NCBI RefSeq assembly: GCF_900156425.1 | Contig: NZ_FTNO01000001.1 | Location: forward strand, 868,001 to 932,000 | Direction of reading: 5' to 3' | Source of the DNA: Haladaptatus litoreus | GTDB lineage: Archaea; Halobacteriota; Halobacteria; Halobacteriales; Haladaptataceae | DNA: 64,000 bases | The notes under the pieces: model-generated | Seen by the model: only the letters and a program-made list of their open reading frames with translations | Told to the model about the DNA's origin: nothing | Database searches by the model: none | Made by a program: the position numbers and the translations under genes | In this document: piece after piece, positions 26,326 to 34,804 of the stretch | Layout of the letters: the number at the start of each line of letters is the position of its first letter | Numbering within the stretch: the first letter of the stretch is position 1

Positions 26326-27495
26326 ATGAACGATTTCCTCGCGCTAGGAAATCTCGCCGAAAGCACGCCCATTCGAATCCTGCACGTGGATGATGACCCT
26401 GCGCGAGTCCGCCTTTCTACGACGCTGTTAGCTCAATATCTCCCGGACGCAGAAATCCACACCGAAACCGACCCGATAGTGGCTTGTAACCGTCTCGACA
26501 CCGATTTAGCGGTCAACTGTATCGTCAGCGATTTCGATATGGGTTCGATGGACGGTCTCGAATTTCTAGAAGCGGTTCGAGGGCGATTTCCGAACCTTCC
26601 GTTCATCCTCTTTACGGGCAAGGGAAGCGAGGAAATCGCCAGCGAGGCGATTTCCGCGGGCGTCACGGATTACCTCCAGAAAGCTGCCGGTGCCGACCAG
26701 TACGCGGTGCTGGCAAACCGCATCGAAAACGTCGTCAGCCAGTATCGCGCGGAGCAAGCCGCCACATCGTACCAACGTCGGATACACACCGTCTACGAAC
26801 GGGTGACGGACGCCTTTTTCGCGCTCGACGACGAGTGGCGGTTCACGTTTATCAACGGGAGAGGCGAACGACTACTGGACAAAGACGAAGCGGAACTGCT
26901 CGGAAAATCCGTCTGGGACGAATTTCCCGATGCCGTCAACTCACAGTTCGAAGACGAGTACCGAAACGCGATGGAAACACAACAACCGACCACGTTCGAG
27001 GCGTACTTCGACCCCCTCGAAACGCTGTTCGAAGTTCACGCCTACCCCTCCGAGGAAGGACTCTCCGTTTTCTTCCGAGATATCACTGCCGAAGACCGGA
27101 TTCGAACGGAACACCGCAGGGAAAAGGAGGTGCTGGAGCAGGTGTTCGAGATGAGTCCGGTCGGTGTCGCTATCCTCGACGCCAAGGGAGCAATTACACG
27201 GGCCAACAACAGAATGGTAGAACTGCTCGAGATCACTGAAGAGGAAATAACGGACCGAACTTACGATTCGTCGCAGTGGCAGCTTACCGATAAAAACGGC
27301 GACCCGTTGCTGGACGAAAATCACCCACTCAGGCCAGTGTTTCTGGACGAGACGAGCGTCCGAGGTAAGCGATTCGGCTACGAGAGTCCTAGCGGAAAGT
27401 GGGACCTCTACTCGGTTAGCGCGGCACCGATTCACGACGAAAACGACGAATTAGAACGAGTCGTTGTCGCCGTGGAAGCCGTTTCTGAAGTGTAG
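26326..27495 (+). CDS. Response regulator receiver + two PAS domains, no output domain
   Basis: Encodes 389 residues. The receiver domain (about 15-125) has the acid pair in HVDDDPARV, the phospho-acceptor Asp in IVSDFDMGSMDG, the Thr in FTGKG and a Lys in YLQKAAG. A first PAS domain (about 150-260) and a second (about 270-385) follow. No histidine-kinase, HTH or bat-type output is present at the end (EAVSEV then stop). It may relay a signal to a separate kinase, as many haloarchaeal REC-PAS proteins do. The start fits the TATA spacing. Confidence 0.85.
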   Translation: MNDFLALGNLAESTPIRILHVDDDPARVRLSTTLLAQYLPDAEIHTETDPIVACNRLDTDLAVNCIVSDFDMGSMDGLEFLEAVRGRFPNLPFILFTGKGSEEIASEAISAGVTDYLQKAAGADQYAVLANRIENVVSQYRAEQAATSYQRRIHTVYERVTDAFFALDDEWRFTFINGRGERLLDKDEAELLGKSVWDEFPDAVNSQFEDEYRNAMETQQPTTFEAYFDPLETLFEVHAYPSEEGLSVFFRDITAEDRIRTEHRREKEVLEQVFEMSPVGVAILDAKGAITRANNRMVELLEITEEEITDRTYDSSQWQLTDKNGDPLLDENHPLRPVFLDETSVRGKRFGYESPSGKWDLYSVSAAPIHDENDELERVVVAVEAVSEV

Positions 27496-27513
27496 GAGAA
27501 GGCGTAAAAGCCG

Positions 27514-28989
27514 TTACTCACTGCTGAACTGTTCTGGTTCTGTTTTTCTCATCCGAGCGCGACCCGCCCGTTCCTGAATCTGGCGTCCGAGTCTCCGCCG
27601 GACGAGTTCCCGAAACTCGCCCGCATCGTTCACGTCGATGTCGGCGGCGTGGGCCTCCTGTCCACCGAATCCGACCGAACTCGCCGTATCAACGAAGACG
27701 GTTCCCAATCGCCATCGGCGCTGAAAGATGGTTTCGCGCTGAATGACGGTCTGCACTCGGTAGTAGGGGACGACGTGGATTCGTCTGCGCCAGAAGCCGT
27801 TTCTCGTCTGGACGTGGTTTTCTCCGGCGTAGTAGCCGCGATGTTTCCACTGATACTGTCCGGCGACCGGCGCGAGGACGAGAAGCGCGAGCGTGGCGTA
27901 CCAGAACTCGAACAGTCCCGTGAACCAGTCTACGGCGAATGCCAGTCCCGTGAGTCCCGCGACGACCAGCGCGTATCTGACGATGTACCGGCGTCGGGTT
28001 CGTTTCGGTGGCCGAGTGAAGGTCGGGTCGTCGAACGATTCGATGGAGTGAGCCAACCGGAGAACGCGCTCACGGGTTGCGAGAGGAATCGCCGCCTCCG
28101 ACCCGCCGGAGGGCCCTTGTCCGGGCGCGTAGCCTGCAGTTTCGACCGAAAGGGTCGCGTATCCGGTGAGTCGCATGAGCGGATTCTCCTGAAGTGTGAG
28201 CGTCTGAATCTTGTCGAGGGGAATCGACCCGTCGTAGCGCTGGAGCAGGCCGCGTTCGTATCTGAGTTCGTCGTCAACGCGCAGCAGGGTGAAATCGTAG
28301 TAGCGCGCGAACGTCACCATCGCGCTGGCGACCCAGAGGACGAGCGCGGAAAGCAGCAGTTGAGCGAGTCCGAACAGAAACGACAGGCCGCCGAACGCCT
28401 CGTTCATGCCGGTGAAAAACGGAACGATGAAAAAGACTAGTCCGAAGACGCGGGGTTCTATCGAAATCGCGGATAACAAGAGCAGTTCCGGCGAGCGAAT
28501 TTCGTACAGCACGTCGGGTTGGATTTCCTCTTCTTCGTCGCGGTCAGCGACTCCTCGCTTTCTGCGCTGAATTTCGCGCTGGAGTCGCCTCGCTTCGTCG
28601 TAGGCGACGAACCTGAGGCTGGCTTCCGTCTCGCCGCCGCCCGCGGTTTCGAACCCCACGAGCGCGATTCCCAGCACGCGCTGCACGATGTTTCGGCTGA
28701 TGTCCACGTTCTGAATCCGTCGCAGTGGAATCTCCCGTCGTCGTCGCGAGATGACGCCGGAGTCGATGTCGAGCGAGCTGTCGGTGAGGACGTAGTCGAA
28801 CCGGCGGTAGTAGACGACTTCCCAGAGTCCAGCGACGAGGAGTCCGGCGGCGACGAGGACGAGAACGATGCCGATGCTGATAGACTCCACCGCACCCGCG
28901 AGCGTCGTTCCGACGAAAAAGAGGGTGAGCGCGAGGCTCATGCTCCTCGTGAGCAGTCGGTAGGGTAGCGAGAGCGGGTGGAGTTTCAT
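27514..28989 (-). CDS. Membrane PH-domain protein, YdbT-like
   Basis: Protein of 491 residues with paired hydrophobic hairpins and three bacterial PH-like (bPH2) domains. The marker of each is a PL(x)RIQNVD / PLDKIQTLTL / YYRVQTVIQR-type strand. The first copy reads EIPLRRIQNVDISRNIVQRVLGIALVGFETAGGG. The family (YdbT) works with YdbS, here the upstream gene, which overlaps it by four bases (ATGA). Role unknown in archaea; the bacterial pair has been linked to membrane stress. The C-terminal tail is cytoplasmic and charged. Confidence 0.85.
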   Translation of the reverse strand: MKLHPLSLPYRLLTRSMSLALTLFFVGTTLAGAVESISIGIVLVLVAAGLLVAGLWEVVYYRRFDYVLTDSSLDIDSGVISRRRREIPLRRIQNVDISRNIVQRVLGIALVGFETAGGGETEASLRFVAYDEARRLQREIQRRKRGVADRDEEEEIQPDVLYEIRSPELLLLSAISIEPRVFGLVFFIVPFFTGMNEAFGGLSFLFGLAQLLLSALVLWVASAMVTFARYYDFTLLRVDDELRYERGLLQRYDGSIPLDKIQTLTLQENPLMRLTGYATLSVETAGYAPGQGPSGGSEAAIPLATRERVLRLAHSIESFDDPTFTRPPKRTRRRYIVRYALVVAGLTGLAFAVDWFTGLFEFWYATLALLVLAPVAGQYQWKHRGYYAGENHVQTRNGFWRRRIHVVPYYRVQTVIQRETIFQRRWRLGTVFVDTASSVGFGGQEAHAADIDVNDAGEFRELVRRRLGRQIQERAGRARMRKTEPEQFSSE

Positions 28990-29447
28990 ACCGCGTCCTC
29001 GTACTCGCTTTCGATTGCGAGGTTCCGAAGGCGGCGCTGGAGGTCTGACGCCCGTTCGGGCGTCAGACCGGGAATCGTCACGTCCGCGCCGCGCGACCCG
29101 GCGGTGTAGACGACGACGCTTCCGAGTCCGACCAACCGCTCGATGGGGCCGCGTTGGGTGTCAACGTGTTGAACCCGAACGAACGGAACGACCGTCGTAA
29201 CGCGAGTGAACACGCCGCGTTCGAGATACAAATCGTCGTCGCGGATTTCGAACCGCCAGACGCGATATTTAAAAATCGTGTAGATACCACCGAAAACGAA
29301 TATTACGACTGCAAGCGCGAGAGGAAGCCAGACCGCAATATCGAACACGAATCGACGTACCGCGAACAGCACCGCTCCGACGAATGCTGTCGTGGTGAGG
29401 ACGCCCGCGAACCAGACGATTCTGACGCGGGAGTTCAGTGTCTCCAT
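28986..29447 (-). CDS. Membrane PH-domain protein, YdbS-like
   Basis: Protein of 153 residues with two N-terminal transmembrane helices (IVWFAGVLTTTAFVGAVLFA and LPLALAVVIFVFGGIYTIF) and one bPH2 domain (VVPFVRVQHVDTQRGPIERLVGLGSVVVYTAG). Partner of the YdbT-like gene downstream, with an ATGA overlap. The ATG at 29447 (METLNSRVRI) is preferred to an upstream start. A perfect 13-bp hairpin (29042-29069) is written into codons near the end of the gene. Confidence 0.85.
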   Translation of the reverse strand: METLNSRVRIVWFAGVLTTTAFVGAVLFAVRRFVFDIAVWLPLALAVVIFVFGGIYTIFKYRVWRFEIRDDDLYLERGVFTRVTTVVPFVRVQHVDTQRGPIERLVGLGSVVVYTAGSRGADVTIPGLTPERASDLQRRLRNLAIESEYEDAV

Positions 29448-29501
29448 GCTTGCACATCGGGGGAGGCGGCGTATAAAAGTAGGCCCCACATATGCCCGCT
29501 G

Positions 29502-29598
29502 TCGGGTGCTATTTTCGTCCTACTCGCTCCGAATCGGGTGCTATTCTCGACCTACGCTCTCGGGATTCGATGCTATCGTCGTCCTACTTCTTTCGAAG
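29502..29598 (+). repeat. Three tandem ~32-bp degenerate repeats upstream of a Tat-exported protein
   Basis: Units begin at 29502, 29534 and 29567. The first two start TCGGGTGCTATT and the third TCGATGCTAT; all then have TCG(T/A)CCTAC. The period of 32-33 bases is close to three helical turns. They fill the gap between the PH gene and the exported-protein gene, so they could be an operator array. The reading frame across them is not plausible protein. Confidence 0.65.
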
Positions 29599-29688
29599 GC
29601 TACCCGTACAGATTCGTTCGGGCTACTCTGATGTGAATCAGTCGGCGTGGAACAAAGACATCAGCAGACCGTACTATTCGTGGACAGC

Positions 29689-30615
29689 ATGACCGAGAAC
29701 TCGACAACTATTGCCCGTCGCCAATTCGTTAAGGCGACCATTGCCTCGACCGCCGTACTCGGGGGCGTCTCGTCGACAGGTGCGGCCCAATCGAACGGTA
29801 ACTCCCAGTTCGCTATCAAACAGGGTGGGAAATGCATTCCGATTGAACCACTCTCGCTTTCGGGACTCCCCATAGAGGAGTTCTACGACTACCGCACGCC
29901 CGACACCGACCCGATGTCGTACAAGTACGCCTCGTTCGGAACAGAAAACCTCCAGCGTGACGACACCAGCATCATGTTCCTCTACGACGGCCCGAAGGGA
30001 CTGAGCCTCGTGATGGTGCACGACAAACTGGACAGCGACGGTGGCGGTGCGGTGTCGTTCCGTATCACCAACCTTCCCGTGCAAGGGAAGTTCGTCGTCA
30101 AAGACGACAGCTACGACGATTCGACGAACCACGATACGTTCGACTACTCGAAACATCGGAACTGGAACGGCAAGGAAACTGCGAACGCGACCATCCACTG
30201 GACGTGGCAGGGTGGTCGCTCCGACGGAGCAGTGTACCGCGGACTCGGTAACGACTTCGAGTTCACGATACATCCCCAGTTCAACGGACAGGCCCTCTTG
30301 TCCGACCAACAGGGGAGCGAATACGAGGGACAAGTGAACAAATGGGAAGTGCTCTCTGGCAACGCGAACAATCCCACGCGGACGAAACTGAAGATGAACG
30401 AGAAAGCCACGATAACGTCGAACGGCTGTGGCTCGGGGACGACGGAGACGACCGGAAACGAAACGACGAACGGTGGCGAAGGAACCACGACAGGGACGAC
30501 TTCGAATCCGTCGGACGTGAACAGCGAGGGGAGCAAAGGCTTCTTCGCAAAACTGTGGGACGGAATCTCGTCCATCCTCAACTCGGTGGTGTCGTTCTTC
30601 ACTAACCTGTTCTGA
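29689..30615 (+). CDS. Tat-exported protein of unknown function with amphipathic C-terminal tail
   Basis: Encodes 308 residues. The N-terminus has a twin-arginine signal (ARRQFVKATIASTAVLGG), cleaved probably after TGAAQ. The mature part, roughly 35-235, is a beta-rich acidic domain unknown to me (LSGLPIEEFYDYRTP, then TSIMFLYDGPKGLSLVMVHD). A Thr/Gly/Glu-rich linker follows. The last 25 residues (FFAKLWDGISSI..., ending SFFTNLF) are amphipathic and hydrophobic, not a PGF-CTERM. This could insert into the membrane or bind a surface partner. The ATG at 29689 is chosen as the signal start. The stop codon opens a perfect hairpin. Confidence 0.75.
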   Translation: MTENSTTIARRQFVKATIASTAVLGGVSSTGAAQSNGNSQFAIKQGGKCIPIEPLSLSGLPIEEFYDYRTPDTDPMSYKYASFGTENLQRDDTSIMFLYDGPKGLSLVMVHDKLDSDGGGAVSFRITNLPVQGKFVVKDDSYDDSTNHDTFDYSKHRNWNGKETANATIHWTWQGGRSDGAVYRGLGNDFEFTIHPQFNGQALLSDQQGSEYEGQVNKWEVLSGNANNPTRTKLKMNEKATITSNGCGSGTTETTGNETTNGGEGTTTGTTSNPSDVNSEGSKGFFAKLWDGISSILNSVVSFFTNLF

Positions 30616-30644
30616 CCCGACCGCCGAAATCGGCGGTCGGGTCA
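30613..30644. terminator. Perfect 15-bp hairpin starting at a stop codon
   Basis: TGACCCGACCGCCGA, whose first three bases are the stop codon of the exported protein, pairs perfectly with the following TCGGCGGTCGGGTCA across two bases. It may act as a terminator between this gene and the convergent fumC, but no T-run is present. Confidence 0.45.
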
Positions 30645-30749
30645 CGGAACGGATTTCGAATAAACGGAACGAATTTCGACGCCACGAAACGAACCGCGAC
30701 CACGGAACCGATTTCGAGTCCCGACTCGAAATACGAACCGTAAATCGAC

Positions 30750-32156
30750 TTATTGTCCGAGGATACCGCGGTGGGTCATCGCTTCGGGGTCGATGATTTC
30801 GTCGGCCTCGTCCTCGCTCAGGTAGCCTTTTTCGACGACGACTTCGCGGACGGTCTTGCCTTCTTTCAGGGCTTCCTTTGCCGCTTTCGACGCCTTGTCG
30901 TAGCCGATGTGCGGGTTGAGCGCGGTGGCGAGCGCCATGCTCTGTTCGACCTGCGTCTCGCAGTGTTCCGCGTCGATGTCGAGTTTGCCGACGAACTTCT
31001 CTGCGAACACGGTGCTACTGTTCGAGATGAGTTCCGCCGACTGGAGGAAGTTGTGCGCCAACACCGGTTTGTACAGGTTGAGGTCGATTTGGCCCTCCGC
31101 TGCGCCGTACTCCACCGCGGTGTCGTTGCCGACGACCTGCTTGTGCATCTGATTGACCGCCTCCGCGACGACCGGGTTGATTTTGCCGGGCATGATGGAA
31201 CTGCCGGGCTGATTTTCAGGTTGGTCAACCTCCCCGAGTCCGTTTCGCGGACCGGACGCCAGCAGACGAAGGTCGTTTGCGATTTTGTTGAGCGACCCGG
31301 CAACAGTTCGGAGCGCGCCGTGGGCTTCCGCCATCGCATCGTGGGCGGCCTGCGCCTCGAAGTGGTTGTCTGCCTCGCGGAACTCCACGTTGGTTTCCTC
31401 GCTGATGTACTCCGCGGCGAGTTCCGGGAAGTCCGGATGGGTGTTCAGGCCGGTCCCGACCGCGGTACCGCCGAGGGCGAGTTCGGCGAGATGGTCGCGC
31501 GTGTGGTCGATACGGGCGAGTCCCTTCTCGACTTGGGTTCGGTAGCCGCCGAACTCCTGTCCGACGCGAACCGGGGTTGCGTCCTGAAGGTGGGTGCGAC
31601 CCGTTTTCACCACGTCGTCGTACTCCTCTTCTTTCGCAGCAAGTGCCTCTCGGAGAGTGTCGAGTGCCGGAAGAACGTCTTTTTCGACTGCTTCGAGCGC
31701 AGAGACGTGCATCGCGGTCGGAATCACGTCGTTGCTCGACTGGCCGAAGTTGACGTGGTCGTTCGGGTGGATGTCTCGGCTTCCGACTTCACTGCCGTAG
31801 ATTTCGGCGGCGCGATTGGCGATGACCTCGTTGGCGTTCATGTTCGAGGAGGTGCCACTGCCGGTTTGGAACACGTCAACCGGGAACTGGTCGTCGTGTT
31901 CGCCCGCGATGACTTCGTCGGCGGCCTGAATGATGACTTCCGCCTCGTCCTCCTCTATCATGCCGAGGTCGCGGTTTGCCTGTGCCGCGGCCTTCTTCAC
32001 CACGCCGAGGGCGCGGATGAACCGTCGTCCGAACGTGATGCCCGAGATTGGGAAGTTCTGCACTGCGCGCTGGGTCTGTGCGCCCCAGTAGGCGTCGGCC
32101 GGTACCTGCATTTCCCCGAGGCTGTCCTCCTCGATTCGGTAATCTTCGTCGCTCAT
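30750..32156 (-). CDS. fumC: Fumarate hydratase, class II
   Basis: Class II fumarase of 468 residues, interconverting fumarate and malate in the TCA cycle. The opening is MQVPADAYWGAQTQRAVQNFPIS. The substrate region TGSGTSSNMNANEVIANRA, the basic SS(N)DVIPTAMHVSAL, the catalytic Ser loop GSSIMPGKINPVVAEAVNQ and the C-terminal helical domain are all present. The ATG at 32156 (MSDEDYRIEE) is used; a start seven codons upstream is also open. A TATA-like word lies 20-30 bases ahead. Confidence 0.95.
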   Translation of the reverse strand: MSDEDYRIEEDSLGEMQVPADAYWGAQTQRAVQNFPISGITFGRRFIRALGVVKKAAAQANRDLGMIEEDEAEVIIQAADEVIAGEHDDQFPVDVFQTGSGTSSNMNANEVIANRAAEIYGSEVGSRDIHPNDHVNFGQSSNDVIPTAMHVSALEAVEKDVLPALDTLREALAAKEEEYDDVVKTGRTHLQDATPVRVGQEFGGYRTQVEKGLARIDHTRDHLAELALGGTAVGTGLNTHPDFPELAAEYISEETNVEFREADNHFEAQAAHDAMAEAHGALRTVAGSLNKIANDLRLLASGPRNGLGEVDQPENQPGSSIMPGKINPVVAEAVNQMHKQVVGNDTAVEYGAAEGQIDLNLYKPVLAHNFLQSAELISNSSTVFAEKFVGKLDIDAEHCETQVEQSMALATALNPHIGYDKASKAAKEALKEGKTVREVVVEKGYLSEDEADEIIDPEAMTHRGILGQ

Positions 32157-32231
32157 ACCCGTGGGGTCTTGGGCCACGGATAAATAATGTGCTCAATCGG
32201 AATCCGTGTAAAACTACAACTTTCCGACCCG

Positions 32232-32477
32232 TTACTCCTCGTACTCTTCGGGCGTGTACGTTTTCAGTTCGAGCGCGTGGATGTCCGTCGTCATGTGGTC
32301 GCCGAGCGCGTCGTACACCAGTTGGTGCTGTTGCACCAGCGATTTCCCTTCGAAGGCCGGGGAAACCACGAGGGCCGCGAGGTGGTCTTCGTCGTGTTCC
32401 CCTCGTGGGTGGGTGACCGTCACGTCGGCGTCTTCGAGTTCCGATTCGATGAGATTCGCAACATCATCCGCGTTCAT
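32232..32477 (-). CDS. BolA-family protein
   Basis: Protein of 81 residues with the BolA/IbaG alpha-beta fold: helix NADDVANLIESELEDADVTV, then HLAALVVSPAFEGKSLVQQHQLVYDALGDHM. The conserved His is in QQHQLVY, and the segment THPRGEHDEDHLAALVVS matches the signature. BolA proteins bind monothiol glutaredoxins and shape Fe-S and redox regulation in other organisms; the partner here is not visible. It lies between fumC and repeat copy B. Confidence 0.88.
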   Translation of the reverse strand: MNADDVANLIESELEDADVTVTHPRGEHDEDHLAALVVSPAFEGKSLVQQHQLVYDALGDHMTTDIHALELKTYTPEEYEE

Positions 32478-32640
32478 GAGCGGTGGTTTTGCGCGCAGGA
32501 ATAAAAAGTCGAAGGAGACTACGTAGGGAACAGTGTCTGAAGACGGATTTAGTGGGTATTTTTATTACCGTCTTTTTTCATCTATTTCGGTAAATAACAT
32601 CTCTTTGTTGAGTATGCTGATAGCGAATCACGACAACAAA

Positions 32641-32880
32641 TACCGCAACCGCCACCGCAAGCCACGTTCCTCCCCAACCGACTCCTTCGCTCACTTCGTT
32701 CACTCAGTCATCCCTCGCGCAGTAATCGGCAGGGCCGAGGATTCCTCGGCCCTGCCGACGCGCACGCCACTGGATTGATGAAAATTCGTGAATCGAAACA
32801 GACCATCTGGCGCGCGAAACGACAGTAGTCGCCCGCGCGAAGGAGTCGGTTGGGGAGGACGTGGTGCGGTTTCATTGGAA
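32641..32880. repeat. Dispersed intergenic element, copy B
   Basis: It holds CCGCAACCGCCACCGCAAGCC and CCTCCCCAACCGACTCC at the left, CATCCCTCGCGC in the middle, and GAAGGAGTCGGTTGGGGAGG with GTGGTGCGGTTTCATTGGA at the right. The right arm is nearly the same as that of copy C. A perfect 16-bp hairpin (TCGGCAGGGCCGAGGA, one-base loop) occupies 32726-32758. Non-coding; it fills the gap between bolA and the next gene. Confidence 0.65.
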
Positions 32881-32968
32881 TCGGAATTTGCCATCGAAAA
32901 AACGAAAACAGAGATACAAACGTCTGAACGAAACTAAACGCCCCAAAATCCTGTTCCTGCACTACTTC

Positions 32969-33232
32969 TTAGCCCCACCAGCCGAACTGCTCTTTGGCCT
33001 GCTCGATTGCGCCCTCGACTTTCTTTTCCAGTTCGTCGATTGAGCGTTCGACGTACTGGACGCGCTCGCGGGGAATCCGGCGGACGACGTCGTCGCCGTC
33101 GTCGTTTTCGCCGACTTTCACGAGCCAGTGGTCGTCGAAGTAGACGATGTCGTCGTTTTCGACTTCTCGCTCGGTGATTCCGTCCGCATCTTCGTACACG
33201 ATTGTCGCGGTGCCAACGTCTGGGTCGGGCAT
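32969..33232 (-). CDS. Small conserved haloarchaeal protein of unknown function
   Basis: Protein of 87 residues, acidic, with an antiparallel beta start (VGTATIVYEDADGITEREVENDDIVYFDDHWLVKVG) and a C-terminal amphipathic helix (SIDELEKKVEGAIEQAKEQFGWW). No signal peptide. I do not recognise a named family. Start: the ATG at 33232. It is 44 bases from the presenilin-like protease gene, same strand. Confidence 0.65.
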   Translation of the reverse strand: MPDPDVGTATIVYEDADGITEREVENDDIVYFDDHWLVKVGENDDGDDVVRRIPRERVQYVERSIDELEKKVEGAIEQAKEQFGWWG

Positions 33233-33276
33233 GCGTCGGCCTACTCAGGGAAGCCGTTAGAGCGTTCTGGCCGTGA

Positions 33277-34329
33277 TTACCCGAGCGTCAGGCCGCCTAA
33301 ACCGAGCGCCTGCGAGAGGGATATCCCGCTGGCCAGCGCGCCGACGAGGTAGCCGCCGATTGCGCCGCCGTTGAGCAGCGGCAGTCCGGCGTGTGCGCGA
33401 CCTTTGAGCACCAACCAGAGCAGAGTGACCAATCCGGCCATCGTACCAATCATGGCCGTCAGCGCGGGCAGGTTGAGCGCGAATCCCGAGACGAGAGCGT
33501 CCGCGGGCGAGAAGAACGCCGCGCTGGCGACGAGGATGGTCGGCATAACGGCGTCGCCCAGTCCGATGAAGAGAGCGTCGCGGTCGCCCGCATCCGAATC
33601 GGCCTCGGAGTCGGAGTCGCTCGTTTCCGGAGAATCGACTTCGTCCGATTCACCCGATTCATCCGGATTGTCTTCTGGCGACACCGCGCCCTCGCTGGTC
33701 GCCTGTGCGGTGTCCTCGATGAACGAGTACGAAAGCGACATCGGAATCACGAGGACGACGGGGATTTTCAAGTCCATCACGCCGGAGGCGAGCGTGAGCA
33801 TGTGCTCGGTGCCGTAGACGCTGATGGCGTCGTAGATGGCCAGCACCGCGAGGAGGAGGATTGCCGGGAGCAGGCCGAAACTGATGCCGAACAGGCCTGC
33901 CGCACCCGCGCCCATGACGACCCCTGCGGAGTCGATGATGTACCATTCGGGGTGAACCGCGAGCGCGATGGCGACCAGTGCGGCGGCCCCCCATGCGATG
34001 ACGTTGACCGGCGCGCCGCCGACCGTCACCTCGACCGCGGAGGGGATGACGACGCTGAAGACGTACAGGGAGAGCAGTCCGCTCGTGAGGATGATGACGC
34101 CGCGGAGAATCCATTCGACGCCGAGTTTCATGATAGCGAGCATTCCCGCTGTAAAGACGAGGATGACGCCGACGTAGACGAGACTGTTGGTCGGGTCGGA
34201 GGGGTCTTCGACCGTCTGATAGCCCGCAGATTCGAACGGTTCGACCAGCGCCAGCGCCCCGAGTTGTACTCCGAGGAAAATGGCGACGGTCAACCCGGAT
34301 GCAAAGAGCACCCGCGTTCGTTTGTTCAT
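33277..34329 (-). CDS. Presenilin/signal-peptide-peptidase-like intramembrane protease (PSH)
   Basis: Nine-helix GxGD intramembrane aspartyl protease of 350 residues. Catalytic Asp167 is in AIYDAISVYGTEHM and Asp259 in FIGLGDAVMP. The C-terminal region contains GLPLLNGGAIGGYL, which stands where the PAL motif is expected but is altered. Between helices 6 and 7 is a very acidic, Ser/Asp-rich insert (about 208-251). It would cleave membrane proteins in the bilayer; substrates are unknown. The ATG at 34329 puts the start before helix 1. Confidence 0.88.
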   Translation of the reverse strand: MNKRTRVLFASGLTVAIFLGVQLGALALVEPFESAGYQTVEDPSDPTNSLVYVGVILVFTAGMLAIMKLGVEWILRGVIILTSGLLSLYVFSVVIPSAVEVTVGGAPVNVIAWGAAALVAIALAVHPEWYIIDSAGVVMGAGAAGLFGISFGLLPAILLLAVLAIYDAISVYGTEHMLTLASGVMDLKIPVVLVIPMSLSYSFIEDTAQATSEGAVSPEDNPDESGESDEVDSPETSDSDSEADSDAGDRDALFIGLGDAVMPTILVASAAFFSPADALVSGFALNLPALTAMIGTMAGLVTLLWLVLKGRAHAGLPLLNGGAIGGYLVGALASGISLSQALGLGGLTLG

Positions 34330-34504
34330 GGCCGAAGCAATGAAGTGACCCCTCTTTGTGGTTTTGGGTTCGACATTTTGGAGGAGGCGAGATGGTTTGG
34401 TTTTGGATTCGATGTGTGGCGAATTGGTCAACGAGTTTTTCCTCGGGTCTGCTGACGCACGCGCCACTGTGTTTGCGTCAATTTCCGGAATCCATATTTT
34501 CCAT

Positions 34505-34725
34505 GTGGCGCGCGCTGGCGTGAGTTCGAGGACTGTACGTCCGAGAACTCACGCCAGCGCGCGAGGGACGACCAGAGGAGCGCCAGCGACGAAGGGAGTC
34601 GGTTGGGGAGGAACGTGGTGCGGTTTCATTAGAGTCGTGATTTGCTCGCTGAAAGAATCAAGAAACACGATGCTAGCAGATCAGCGTGGGCGGTGGCGGT
34701 CATGTGTCGGCGTAACTTGCTACCG
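34505..34725. repeat. Dispersed intergenic element, copy C
   Basis: Contains a perfect 19-bp inverted repeat (34509-34527 with 34545-34563, 17-base loop), then GAGTCGGTTGGGGAGGAAC and GTGGTGCGGTTTCATTAGA, nearly matching copy B. GTGGGCGGTGGCGGTCATGTG and GTCGGCGTAACT follow, matching the right end of copy A. It separates the PSH gene from the ornithine-cyclodeaminase-family gene. The 34330-34504 stretch before it holds no supported gene. Confidence 0.65.
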
Positions 34726-34804
34726 ACAATTCTACAACCATCCAAATCGCGCACTGCCAACCGGTTCCTCAAAAATTGCATCCCCAACCAACGCCTCCAA
34801 ATCG

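Noticed and set aside
29502..29598. Three 32-bp repeats as a CRISPR array
   Set aside because: The repeats abut with no spacers and are degenerate; no cas genes nearby.
30753..32183. Plus-strand frame of 476 codons opposite fumC
   Set aside because: Antisense to a fumarase with intact signatures; the product is unlike any protein.
33391..34455. Plus-strand frame of 354 codons opposite the presenilin-like gene
   Set aside because: Antisense, basic and low-complexity; the minus-strand gene has catalytic motifs.
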